This document shows positions 46,202-57,800 of a DNA stretch of 64,000 nucleotides, piece after piece. The translations under genes and the position numbers were made by a program. The notes under the pieces are model-generated. The model ran no database searches. It was not told the origin of the DNA and worked only from the letters and a program-made list of their open reading frames with translations. This stretch comes from Cyathus striatus (lineage: Eukaryota > Basidiomycota > Agaricomycetes > Agaricales > Nidulariaceae): contig JAOVFP010000001.1 in NCBI GenBank assembly GCA_025738555.1, forward strand, positions 3,410,001-3,474,000, written 5' to 3'. The number at the start of each line of letters is the position of its first letter. Positions within the stretch are counted from its first letter, which is position 1.

Positions 46202-46637
46202 AACCAACTTCAAATCCACACAAAGTATCAAGCAAGTAGCTGCCACTTGGCTACCACGAAATTTCTCGCAAACAAATAAATTGAATCGCACAACGTTCTG
46301 GTTAAATACTTACTGTAGTACAGGGGCGCTTCTGTTCCCCGTGTACTATCACTGTGCTCAACTGTGTTGTACTCTGAATACGTACCAATGTACCGGAGAA
46401 TGTCGACAGTCGTTGCTCTCCAGTGCTTTCGAGCAACTTTCGAGTCACACCAAACTTGCACCACTTACTAGCCACTAGCAATACCCTCATTTCAATACAC
46501 TGCTACAACCTTTTAATTATGCATGGCAGATGTTCAAGTACCATATAATGCCCAGGAAACCAACTTTAAATCTGCACAATGTATCGAAGCGAGTAAGGTA
46601 GATGACAGATGGATCCAGCACGTTTATGTAAGCTGAT
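46202..46637. repeat. duplicated segment: right half of the split copy, then an uninterrupted paralogue
   Basis: From 46202 the sequence continues the copy broken by hAT-1 (TCAAATCCACACAAAGTATC). About 46376-46625 is a second copy that runs through the same place without the hAT element (CCCAGGAAACCAACTTTAAA, then TGCACAATGTATCGAAG). This is a paralogous empty site. A short word coding KVDDRWI at about 46592 recurs inverted at 51043-51085. No gene is identified. Confidence 0.65.
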
Positions 46638-49497
46638 TATATAAGCGCCAAGAGGCGCAAAATCTGCAGTTTGAAAAAATCCAAAAAATTGCAACCTCCA
46701 GGTGAGCTAGATAGATGCCACACCAGTACTGTAGATCATCTAAAGTAGTATCAATACCTATTCTACCTAAATAGTAGCTATATACTTGAAATACGAAGCT
46801 TTTAGTTCTGTTGCCATAGAAGGAGGCAACACCCGGTGTCCGTGATACATTTTGTTAGCCCAAGCGGCTTCAGGCCCTGTCAAACCCTGGTGGTATGAAT
46901 CAATAAAGCGCGCAGATCTATTTGCATATCTAAATATTAAATATGATCAATAAGAATCTATTAAGTAGTAGATTATTTACCTTAAAATTTGAATTTGAGG
47001 GACATCATCAAGACATGCAAGAACATTTCGTTCCATTGCATTGATTTCAGATGTCCTAGGAGAGTTTCGGTATCATAATTTTGCAGCTCCCCAGTATTGT
47101 TCAATGAAATTAAGTTCACAGTGGTATTTTGGGTAAAAATCACAAATGTGTCTGCGTGACATAATGTATTCTTCAAGCTGTGATTTCTGATTGATAAAAT
47201 TGGGCTGGGAAAAAAGAAGTCGTCGACAGCAACAATCAGTTCTGCCTTCCTGACACTTAAACCCCTCGCACTCAGCTCGTAATCCCCCCCTTTCTGGCCA
47301 GAGTCCTCTCTCCTTGATTATATTCTCCATTCCCTTGAACCATCCTGGCATGGATAGATGGCTCTGAGGAAAGTACAAGTCCTGGTGGGTATTATCTGGT
47401 CCAAATGTGGTGGAGCGCATTTTTGGGCCATTTTTGTGATGACACCAAGTAGGATGTGGTTGCTTCACCATCTTACGAGCTGATAAAGCATCTGGAGCTC
47501 TCTTCTGGTGACTAGGTGCGTTGTCAAACATAAAAAGTGCTGTACCAATTCCATTTGTCTTTGCTTCGAAAATGCTAATGGCATTCTTTACTTGGTCTAG
47601 TAATTGCTCAGAAGCAAAGTATCCATCTCAGTTTTTTCCTGCCTTGAAAACAATGCGAGCCTCTCTATGAAATGTAAGTGATTTTATTTGATATTTATGA
47701 TAAACAAGAACTTACTGATCTTTGAATGTAAGACGGCCCCACTCTGGTATGAGAAACTCAGATATCATCAATGAGACACCGTCTCCCTTTGGTTCAGCAA
47801 CTGGCTTAACAGAGGGATGTGTCCATACAACTTTTTTTCGGTCATTTGCATAAAAAGTTGACTCATCATGTGTTACAAGATACAATCGGTGCCGTGGGTC
47901 TTGAACTTGGGGTGGCATTGAGATGAGATTCCCATTGTTGTCAAATAAGTAAAACCTCTTCTCATATTCTTTCCAGCATTTACAGAACGCTTCTCGGTAC
48001 TTGACGATATCCTCCCGCTCATGTCCATCAATGTACATCCCATTCTTTTTTTTCCCATACCGCCAGCTCATCCTCTTCAACCAGCACCATGCTGACTTCT
48101 CAGTGATTCCCCTCACTTTCGTACCCAGGCGTTGCTGTACCTCTGGTGTGGCAGCATATTCAACAATTGTGTGAGCACAAATGTATCCTTTCTTTGCGAC
48201 TTCAAGAAGATACATTTGAAGGTCTTGTGCAAAGTCTTCATCATCCAAGATGGATGTATTCTGTGGCCCATAGCGATGAAGAGGAAGCTTTCCGCTATGA
48301 ATATAATTTGCGATCCAGGTGCGTAGGTTACGAGCATGGTAATGTCCATGTCCTGCTGCTTTTGTGGCAACTAATGATGCCTCTCTCCATGTATAGGTTA
48401 GATCTGAATCAAGAAAAAGGTTTAATGTGCCTGCCATCGCTACGATTCTCTTTCAAAAGAAGACATCAAGCTTTTTGTCTTTACTTTTTGCGGTAAGCTT
48501 CAGTTTTGCATCTAAAAGTGTGGCACGATTTTTGAGACTGAATGTTTGCGAAAATGTTTCATTTGTAGTTACAGGGCTTGTATCCTGTGGCAGTTCTCGA
48601 CGCTTTCGCATGTCTTCAAGAAGTTGCGCAATGTAAGTTTCAGCAGCAACATATTCAGCTGTTCTTTTCTCCATTGTGCTAATGTTGCTTGCAGAAACCT
48701 AATGCCACCATTAGTGTTCAAAATTTTATCTTATTATATGCACACTCACAAATTCAATCTCGCTATCAGCATCAACAGATAAGGCTCTTTGCACTCCTTC
48801 TTCAATCTCAGTCTCGAGTGCCTTGGTGTAGTGGTTCCCAACATTATCCTGTCCAGTTTCGTCACTATCCTCCACTTCATTGCTATTATCGATCAAGTCA
48901 TTTTCTTCAATACCAACGGTCTTTGTGAAAAATTGCGAGATAAATGGCTGCTTTCCACTTTCATTAATCTTGCGTCGTTTGGCAGCCCAATGCTGCTTTG
49001 TTCTTACAGCATTTCCAGTATAATGCTTTTCCTTTTTGATTTCAATTGTTCTGCTTCACACTGTGCCCTTGTTGCCATGAGCTGTGCTTCTTGAAGAATA
49101 GCAGAGAAGCGATGAACATCTGCTTCTGTTTGCAACCTGGCTTCTTCTTCCAAGTCTGGCTCACCATCGTTCTCATAATCAGAGAGTTCTGAATCAGAAC
49201 ATTCTGAACCTATAAATAGTTTGTGAGCGCGTGAGTCTGTAGGTCTTCTGTAGTTCTCACCAGTATCGGACTCATAATCCTCATCTTCAGAATCAGACAC
49301 ATCTTCTACAGTTGCCTGGCACTGTCTGGGTGGTTTTTCGGTCTTGTCTTCTGGTTCTTTTTGTACAATACCTTTCTTAATATTGTTTAAACGGTTTTTC
49401 GTGCTTGTAGACCTTCTTCCCATGGTTTTTGTGCCAAAAATATGTCAATTTTCGATGCTTCTGGGATATCGGAATGAATGGAGCGCCCGCTTATACA
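46638..49497 (-). mobile_element. DDE transposon with multi-exon transposase, decayed
   Basis: A transposase gene fills most of the interval. The ends are uncertain: TATAAGCGCC near 46638 and, in reverse, TATAAGCGGGCGC near 49485 could be short terminal inverted repeats with a TA target site, but they are imperfect. Confidence 0.5.
46977..49423 (-). pseudogene. DDE-superfamily transposase, decayed
   Basis: Starts MGRRSTSTKNRLNNIKKG, followed by an acidic region and a Glu/Gln-rich helix. A one-base shift in an A-rich run near 49025 moves the frame to KHYTGNAVRTKQHWAAKRRK. An intron with donor GTGAGT near 48752 follows. The catalytic core contains VTHDESTFYANDRKKVVW (first Asp), an intron after LTFKDQ near 47712, FMFDNAPSHQKRAP (second Asp) and YHCELNFIEQYWG (Glu). 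The spacing and the FDNAPSH / NFIEQ boxes fit the IS630-Tc1-mariner-like DDE_3 fold as found in a large basidiomycete family. TGA codons at about 48453, 47627 and 47074 interrupt the frame. It ends with TAA at 46977. Confidence 0.82.
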
Positions 49498-49562
49498 TCA
49501 CGTGATGTGCTTATGTAAGACGCAAAACCTTGGAAGCCCAAAAATCCAAGTCGCATTCTAAG

Positions 49563-50829
49563 TAAGGCTCCAACCATATAGTATATGTATACTCGAAATG
49601 GTGTAAATATACATATATACTTCCTACACACTAGTTTACTGTATATATATGGAATATAGAGGGTTGGATCACATGTGTTCATGTGTTCTCTATCACTGGT
49701 TATCACTGTGCTTCTTTTTCTTTTCTATTGAAGGATGACATCTAAAAGACCATTTCTAATCCACACTTTTGCAAGCAGTGGTTTTTGCACAGTTTCTGCC
49801 TTTAAGGAGCTTCGAAGGTCAGAACAAATATGATGAGACTTTGAAAATACACGTTCAACTGAAACACTAGTTGCAGGAATAGCAAGAAAGTCGCGTGCCA
49901 TCCTAGCAATGGTAGGAATGAATGACAATGTTTCTGTGAATGTCGTTCGGTTGCTTGATTTAATAGGATTTTGATTCACATACCTTCCACCATGACAATG
50001 GATCATTCAAGTCACAGATCCCACCTTCAAATCTAAGGTAACGTTCTACTTCATCTTTCCAGCTTTCCTTTACTCTTGAAGTTCCTGTTAACACACCGCT
50101 ATCCACCTTGCATATATCAGCCAGCCAATGTTCTTCACTAGACTTCGCTTGCTTTTCGACTTTCTGGAGCAATTCCTCTGCTGTCAATGGTGAGTTCTCA
50201 TAATATGTATGTGCAACGTGTGAGAATAGTGTGGATGCTTTTTCGATAGCATCCTCTTGTGCTCTCCGCAACATCATTTCGTTCTCGGCATCGTGAACCA
50301 TGGATTTAAACCACCTTGCTCTCAAGTTTGGATGGAGAACTACAATTAGCCGAAATATGGTGAGTTATTATGATACAATAATCAAAATACTGTTACTTAC
50401 CAGTTCCTATAACATAGTATTGGTTTTCAGTAGCAACTGATTTATACTTTTGCAGCTTTTCGCGTGCATTTGATGCAGCAATCTGAATGTCAAATGAAAA
50501 AATCAAATTTTTTTCGGTCTCCAGCAAGTGCCGATCTATCATTTCATAGAGAGGGAGTACCAATGGTCTCCTGAGGGCTCGCACTCATGAGCCCCGGCCC
50601 CTGTGCCGTTCAACCTGTGTCAGGTTGGCTATCTCATAGACCGAAGATTTCAGGTTCCATGCAATCGAAGAGCCAATCATATCATGCTTATGTTGCGAAA
50701 GCATGAACTATATACAACTGTCTATATAATGTATATTTACTGTATACATAGGTATTCGGAGTTTATACATATACAGTTACAAAAATAACTGTATATATAT
50801 GGTTCGTATACTATAGGGTTGGAGCCTTA
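49563..50829 (-). mobile_element. hAT-2, short element with internal deletion
   Basis: Ends TAAGGCTCCAACC at 49563 and the complement GGTTGGAGCCTTA at 50829. The adjacent TATAGTATA words extend the inverted repeats to about 25 bp. The 8-bp target duplication ATTCTAAG is perfect at 49555-49562 and 50830-50837. The element is only 1267 bp, far shorter than an autonomous hAT, and keeps just the C-terminal part of a transposase. Confidence 0.9.
49725..50584 (-). pseudogene. C-terminal part of a hAT transposase in hAT-2
   Basis: Minus-strand exons carry LPLYEMIDRHLLETEKNL, then LRARWFKSMVHDAENEMM-like sequence after an intron near 50392-50330. They end in the hAT dimerisation domain, DFLAIPATSVSVERVFSKS .. 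CSDLRSSLKAETV (about 49790-49900). In family knowledge this domain holds transposase subunits together. The BED finger and the catalytic Asp residues are missing, so the fragment cannot transpose itself but could in principle bind partner subunits. Frames are better preserved than in hAT-1, suggesting a younger or selected sequence. Confidence 0.8.
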
Positions 50830-50837
50830 ATTCTAAG

Positions 50838-51170
50838 TATTGGAAACATAGTAATACGACATTCTAAGCTACTTTCTTAAAAAAATATTGTACCTTAAAT
50901 AAGTTGACAAATAAATATTTTTTTGGGAAAATAACTCGAACATTCTGTTTGAATTATCAAACACTACAACTTGTTCAAGCCAGATATGCACAAAAATGAG
51001 CAATGAGGGAGGAATTTCAGCTCTTCGAAGAGGTAAGATTTGGATTACATAAGGGTGTCGGATCCATCCGTCATCTACCTTAGCTACCACGGACTACTTA
51101 TTGCAAGTTGATCGCAAGAACAAATAAATTGATCGGGGACACACATCGTAGTCAGGTGATCAGCCTCAAA
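50838..51170. other. no gene assigned
   Basis: Lies between two elements with 8-bp target duplications. A 73-codon minus frame starting at 51090 includes KVDDGWIRHPYVIQ, similar to a word at 46592. This is probably an old repeat shared by both places. Confidence 0.4.
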
Positions 51171-51178
51171 GCCGCGAT

Positions 51179-52556
51179 AGGACCCTGGATTATTCCTCCA
51201 AAGGTTTGATACAAAATTTTCGATTTTTTGGCCATAACAGGGGGACGAAAATTGATAAAATTTTCCTAGATTGTAGGGGGATACGGTATTTAAGCAACAA
51301 AATTTGTGGTTTACAGGGGGATACGGTATCTAACCTCTGAAGATAGTGTTTTTTGCTATCTAATCTAATTTTTTTTGCATTTGAGTGATTCTGCCATTTT
51401 GTGAGCTTCTTTACAACACTAAGAGCAGTATCCTTTTGTTCTGCAATCCCCACATATGTCTGAGTGAAGAAATTAGTATGCATTTCAAGTATGGCTTCAT
51501 TCTGCGGAAGAGTCTGGATTGAGGACGCTGATATTTGACAGAGAAATGCAGCAGATGGAATGTGAACGAATTGAGGAACAGTTAGATGAGCTGCTGGGTC
51601 AAAAATACCATGAAAATGTCGGTGGCCCAGTCTAACTTGTCGCCAAACTTGCATTCCAATATACAATATAGCTGCAATATTACTTGAGGAAACCCAATTG
51701 TGTTTTCCACCTTTACCTGCACCTTTCTCATGACTTTTCCTGTTCCAATCCGCCCCGCAAGAACAGACAAGCTTGTGACGGACATTCAGTATATTAGACC
51801 TGTAATATGTGCAATAGAATGGTTAATTGTCAATATAAACAATGAGTTTACGCAGAACAACACCGAAGAGACTGCAGTGGAAAACTGTAAGACAAAGTGA
51901 ATCAAGGGATATTATTCATTTTAAAACTGCTAATTACTACATCAATTTTATGCAGTTATAATGCTAAGCATTTAGGAAAGGCAAGCGGTGCATTGAAACA
52001 TGAATAGCAAGGGTGTCAGTGTATCAGATGCTCGCTGAAAAGGAAATAAGGGATGAAAATAGTAGAAATCACTGTAATGAAAAAAGCATTGTCCCATAGC
52101 ATTTGACTACCTTAGGCAGTGATATGAAGAATACTCGCTTTGTGGTCAAGTTAAAGCGGCGTAGTCTATTGGGCGATGCTGCGGAAGCGTGAGGCAGTGG
52201 CGAGGGCGGTTATTTGGGTGTAGTCGGTACCCGGATACTAGGCTGAACCTAGCGATAGCGATGTCTGCAAGGGAAAGCGCTTGAGCCAGGGTGAGCAACA
52301 AGTGAGCAAGGTGAAATGACACTGGTATGCGTCGGTAGGGGTAGATGAGATACCGGTGAGGGCTGTGCTGTAACTAGGGGATAGGTATCTTACCTGATCG
52401 CGACACCCGAATTATTGGGGGACTTCAAACTCAGCATTGTGGTAAAAAATTCCATCAACTGGGGGACGCCTGCCAGGGAGTATCTAACCTTCTGCATATT
52501 TTTGGAAATCATAGGGGGACTCGTATCAAACCTCTGGCAGAATAATCCAGGGTCCT
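51179..52556. mobile_element. element with subterminal repeats and 8-bp target duplication, superfamily unknown
   Basis: Ends AGGACCCTGGATTATTC at 51179 and the complement GAATAATCCAGGGTCCT at 52556. GCCGCGAT is duplicated at 51171-51178 and 52557-52564. Inside both ends are repeats of the type AGGTT(T/A)GATAC followed by CCCCC in direct or inverted form (about 51235, 51280, 51315, 52415, 52460, 52510). It carries an unrecognised reading frame. An 8-bp duplication with subterminal repeats fits hAT or the Kyakuja/Dileera/Zisupton group; no transposase is visible to decide. Confidence 0.8.
51190..51800 (-). CDS. unrecognised protein exon carried in the 51179-52556 element
   Basis: An open minus frame of about 204 codons follows an acceptor (CATATTACAG) at about 51801. 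It begins near SNILNVRHKLVCSCGADW, with a Cys-X-Cys pair and a Gly/Lys-rich stretch (SHEKGAGKGGKHNW), then VWRQVRLGHRHFHGIFD and AILEMHTNFFTQTYVGIAEQ. The end of the frame overlaps the subterminal repeats, so the last about 40 codons are probably not original coding sequence. No domain is recognised. It may be a remnant of the element's own transposase gene or a captured host exon. Confidence 0.4.
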
Positions 52557-52733
52557 GCCGCGATGACAAAGAGTAAGTAACGGAGAACTTTGTCTTCGCG
52601 ATCGGCATTTAACTCACCTAGAAACCAGGAGCGACGATGTATGCATACCGTACTAAAGAAAAAAAGCATTACAACTCCTATTCGATTCGGAATCGAGGAA
52701 GCTCTTGGTATATAACTGTATGAGCAACAGGAG

Positions 52734-54348
52734 ATGATATTCCAGAATCTAAATCACCCCAATCATTTGCCTTCAATCCAACCTAACCTGAGGCCTGAAC
52801 ACTCAAGTTCTAGTCTCCAGCACTTTCAAATGTTGCAGCAGCTATCCACCGTCGGCTTGGAAAACTACGTAGACGCAAAGATCACCACTTCGAACGACTC
52901 TGTAAGCATTCCAAGCATCTGCCTTTATTGTACCCGTATTGAAATCTCTTAAGGCTGAGCAGGAGCGTGAAGTGATTATTAACGAAGGAAGCGACACTAA
53001 GACAGTCGAAACTGCTTGGTTCACGTGCGAACATGGGGACTATCCTGATTCACAAAGAGTCAGTAAGTATTCCAAGCAGTTTCTACTATTGGGCCTACAT
53101 TTCTAAAGGCTGATCAGCAGGATTTACAAGATGTAGATGCTATCACCACAAGGTTAACTAATTTACTCCCAGCTCCCGTGGAAAAAAAGGCTACCTCAAC
53201 TCTCGAGGAGTCGGTAAGCATTCCAAGTATTTGCATTATTTGAACCGGTATTTATTGATATTTCTTAAGGCTGAGAAAGAGCATGAAGTGATCTTCCACA
53301 AAGAAATCGACATATTATATCTGGAAGACGACAATGCAGAGTTGAATCAGTGCATATGTTCTTCTAAGAACGTGCAGATGACTCCGGTAAACATTTCAAG
53401 CATCTACCACTGTTAAACACGCATTAATGTTTCTAAAGGCAGAGGAGCAGGAACTTGAATCGATCCTCCGACAAGCAGAAATATATCTGGATGCCGTCAA
53501 TACAGAGTTGACTAAGTACCTCCAAGCTCCCGTTGATGAAAAGCCCGCCTCAGATGCCAAAGAACCCGTAAACGATTCTGATATGAGCCCTCAAGCTCGC
53601 ACGGAGCAGTCCGAAATTGAACGCATCTGTCAAGATATAAAGACATGTAGAAGGCACCACTAAAAAACTGAATCGGTTCCTCCGTCCTTCCACGAAGCCG
53701 AGGACCACTATAACGTCCAAGGAGTTGGTAAGCATTCCATGTGTCAGCTACCTCGCACACACTGATGCCTCTTGTGACCGAGTAGTCCGAGCTTGAAGGC
53801 ATCTTAAAAGATGCTACCCGCCTGACAGAGAGTACCTTTGATATGCTTAAAGAAAACGGCCACTTATGGTCCAGAGAAAATATGCAATCTACTTTGAGAC
53901 TACTCGAGCCGTAAGCGTTTACGAGCTTACTTCTTTGTCTTCAGTTCGCAACACTCATACGTTTCTACAGGTGCATCGCAGATTGCTCCCACCTGTCCGT
54001 TTATAAACGGAAATTCGGATCATACGCAGCCCAGGGGCAAACGTACCAGGACAGACGGAATGCCATGTTACAGCTCCACAAGAGATGCACGAAAGTGAGA
54101 CATGCTGCCATGGTTCGACGCATTTGGATGTCACTCAGTGTCCGTTTGGCTTATTATTGGTTTCAGATCATGCAGGTCAAAGCCATATCGTCTTCGGAAG
54201 GTAGATCCGAAGCATCGGCAGCTAATGCTACGAAAGTACCGAACGGCCACACTTGTTGGTTGACCACGACCAGCAATGATAGTATGCACAACGCCAACTT
54301 TACAAATGGAGATGAAGTCGGATTGGATTGTACTGAGGCACTGCAGTA
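52734..54348 (+). pseudogene. gene built from repeated intron-exon modules (coiled-coil-like), frameshifted
   Basis: Exons: 52734-52901, 52954-53062, 53109-53213, 53270-53386, 53439-53727, 53786-53910, 53971-54348. Exons 2 to 5 each begin AE(Q/K/E)-(E/Q/H) or ADQQ (AEQEREVI, ADQQDLQD, AEKEHEVI, AEEQELES) and most end near EES/KEL. Introns 1-5 share the start GTAAGCATTCCAAGCATCT with small changes, and introns 1-4 also share the end TTTCT(T)AAAG. The gene thus grew by tandem duplication of an intron plus a phase-0 exon of about 105-117 nt. The final exons read SELEGILKDATRLTESTFD and YKRKFGSYAAQGQTYQDRR. Exon 2 has one surplus base and exon 5 one shift near 53643, so the gene is probably no longer functional, unless splicing differs. 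No known domain. Confidence 0.65.
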
Positions 54349-54884
54349 GGTCTGCCCTACGTTGATTACTGCCAATGCCATGAACTGTGAATGTGGGCGA
54401 TGTTGATTTCATGCGACCAGAATATCACCCACTTTATATATACCCATACTTATTTGAATCTATAAATGGCCGTGTTATTGTGTACTTATTACTGCTGTAC
54501 TACAAGGCACTGCACTTATGGAAGGTCAGGCTGGTTGGTTTAAGGAGGTTTCCGTCGCTGAGAGGCTAATACATGCTGTGTCTTAAAGGTTTCAATAATT
54601 GTGCTTGAGAATGATATCCGAGTCAATCAAATGAGAACAAGCTGTCTTTCCCATTTAAGATTCGAGCAAAGGTTAGTCACTACGTGATGCGGATATTATA
54701 TAGTATGCGAGGTAAAGCTCCAAATGCACAGTTACATGATATAATAAATAGCTAGATGATAATTGTGGATGGTTAATGCAACAGAAGATAGCATATGAAG
54801 ATGAAAGCGATATGTATGATAGATATAACGATGTCCGTGGAGATAATGCAAAAGAACAAAAAAATCAAGTAAATATGAAGCCTC
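54349..54884. other. intergenic, no gene seen
   Basis: Space between the convergent module gene and the FunK1 kinase. It probably holds both 3' ends. AT-rich, no repeats noted. Confidence 0.5.
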
Positions 54885-57800
54885 TCACTCCCTGTCACTG
54901 CGACGCGATCCAGACTGACGGCGTCGTTTCCGTGGAGAGGCATCTTCTTCTACGGCAGAAGACCGCCTTTTCAGACTTTGCGAAGTCTGAATACTGGACG
55001 ATGCGTAGACAGGCCCCGGGCTATCTATTTGTGTAGAGATCCTATTCATAGCGAGACGTATAGAGCGGCGATGGGATGGGTTGTGTGACGTCATCTTGCT
55101 TTGTGGTGGCTCAGAAGCCAGGCTCTGCGGTAGCGGAATATTCGCTGCTGTTTGAAGTGCAACGTCCTCCGTGTTTATTCCTTCATCTGGAGTACTTACA
55201 GAAGTAAGTTTAGATGAACGAGATGTCCTAGTACGTGCTACGCCAGACTTGACGGACATCTGATTTGAAGATCCACCTTCTCTTGGCCGTTGATAGTCAT
55301 TCTTACTATCGCCATCAGGCCATCCCAAAACATTCGTAGTATCATGCAGAATCCCGGCGAATTCATTGTGCGTCGGATAAATTTTATTTCTCTTCATGAA
55401 AAAGGGACGCCTAATAATTTCACGGATTTCTTCTAATATCGTATTCAAAGGAGCGTTTTCTTTGACCTTCAGTGGCTCAGGATCTGGGGTAAAAACCCAG
55501 GCCTCTTTAAGAGACTTCGCGATGTAGTTGTCAGCGTGGTCAAAAAGCTGCGAGCAGGCTTTGTGACCTTGCTTGTGACTATGATTAGAATAGCGAAGAA
55601 GGATCCACACCATCACCCAGTAAAACGATTCGAGGTCATGATGTGCCATATGGACTAGCTTAATAAGCTCGTCATCGGGAATGTCTTTTTCATCCAATTG
55701 CATTTGTGCTTGCTTGGCCAGTATTTCAATCGCCATGAACTGGGGAGTACCCTAATAATATTGCATGAGTTTGGCATTCTTTCATAATCATCGTGAAAAG
55801 CATACCGTTAATTCTTTATCGGGATTCTTTTGAGTACTCAGAATGATCTGATCCTCAGGCTTTGCTAGCCCGAAGTCACAGTGTACGAACGTCGCATAGT
55901 CAAAGTCGTGAAGAAATCCTCTTAGTCTTCCAGAATGCTCAACTAACAGGATGTTACCAGTGCTGATATCCCGATGAAGAACGCCACAGGACCGAGCAAT
56001 GAAATGTCCTGAAAGAATGTTCAGTGGATCTCTCGCCAACACAACAACATCAATACTCACCAACTACCGCGTCTCTTACAGCTACAACAAGATCTTTCGT
56101 TGTAGGATAATCTGCCAAGGGACGCCCGACAGGTCCAGTAAGCGAGCGGCCTCTGCTGCGTTCGGAAGTCTCATTCTGATTCTGAAGCCGAAGTGTCACT
56201 GTAGTATGTCCACGCTCAGAGTCTGTCCCAGACGTGGATTCTAAGTCGGCAAGATCCAGATAACCGTAGTACTCAGGTAAACCTGGAATCCAATTTGGAA
56301 CACTGTCAACGTCAGGGTAAATTTGCCTGACCCAATCGAATTGTGGCTTCGTTCTCAGCTCGGCGTACCGCTCCTGAATCCTCTCGTAGAACTCGGACTC
56401 AGGTCTGCGAATTCGTTGGTGCCAAGCATCCTTCATGACGAATTCGTGGTATCCATGGCCAGGCACGTCCACCAAAATCCGAGTGACATAGGTAGCACGA
56501 GAGAAAAGACCGGAGGACTTGTAAAGGGCTGGTCCAAACGTGAAACCGTCTACGTCATCTAAGGAGTTGTTAGACACAAGATAAAATACGAGAGTTAACC
56601 AGGACGTACAATAAGGAAGATCTTGATCGTTATTGGTAGGTCCGGCGGCAGAACCGGCTGAGTCACTCGAGGAATTCGCACTGATCCTCCGCGACAAAAA
56701 AGTATCACGATTCAAACGAACTTTGACCCATCGACAGCTACTTCTGTCCAGTATGACGGAAGAATCGAAACGTTTGACCTCTTCCCGCATTATCCTTATG
56801 TCATAGTTGGTAGGGCGTCGAATCGTTTCATCCCAACCGACAACAGTATTGGGTATGTTGTGAAGAGGGTTGACAAGGCGCCAGAAGAACTCCCGAATCG
56901 CTAGTGGTTTATCGTGGTAATCAAAGCCACAAGAGACGCTCCCGGAGCGGTCGAATCGATAAATACGCATCCGATGTGAATTTGAATATACGCCAATGAC
57001 GAACACATAACAGTGCGATGAGGCAAACAGAAGACTTCTTGCACTCTTGACTAGCTGTGCTATGGTGCCCACGTTAGTTTTAGAGGCAGAGACTGTGTTG
57101 GAAGTCGGATCGACTGGATCAGGTGCCAGTTTCACTTCAATCGGGAGAGCATATTGATCCCACCCTGAGTTCGACGGTGGAGCGGGCAGCCCAGGATAAC
57201 CACCCAAGATATCGGGTGCAGTAGTATGATCGTATTCTGTAGGGCCGGAGAGGTATCGGGCATGTGTATCCTGAAATGCGATCGTCTTTGCTGCAGGAAA
57301 ATCCCGCTGGCATCCAGTGAGCAGTGTGACCTGAAAGCTGATCAGCGTTGGGAGGTGTATGGATGCACGAAGAAACTCACCATAGGACCGTATGTGCAAA
57401 CTTCGTTTCCTACCATTGGTATATCTTTCGCAAGTAGGTGTAATCCCCTTGCCAGCCCTGCAGTGGTTGAAATCCTAGGTGCATCAGACGGCACATACTT
57501 CTTCAGAAAGCCTTCAATCGTCCCTCCACTCTCAGAAGAATCGAAGGCTTTATGATACTGTGCCCACTGCTCGAAGGTTTTCATATTGCGTGCGCCATCG
57601 ATCGCTGTGGCTGCACTTCCGGAATGGTGGTCGCTTTCAGTGCCGATGTCTCCACGTCTAGGAGTGGAGTGGGTATCAGTGTTTGCCAGACGTTCTGCAA
57701 TGCGTGGTGGTATTCCGCCCATAGCCTGCTCACTCGCTGGAACAGAATGTGGCCGCTTGGGAGTCCGTCGAGTAACAGGAGTATTGACAGGAAAGAGTGG

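Noticed and set aside
46859..46960. Possible tRNA-like segment near the DDE transposon
   Set aside because: No A box and B box pair and no cloverleaf could be drawn; no tRNA gene was found anywhere in the window.
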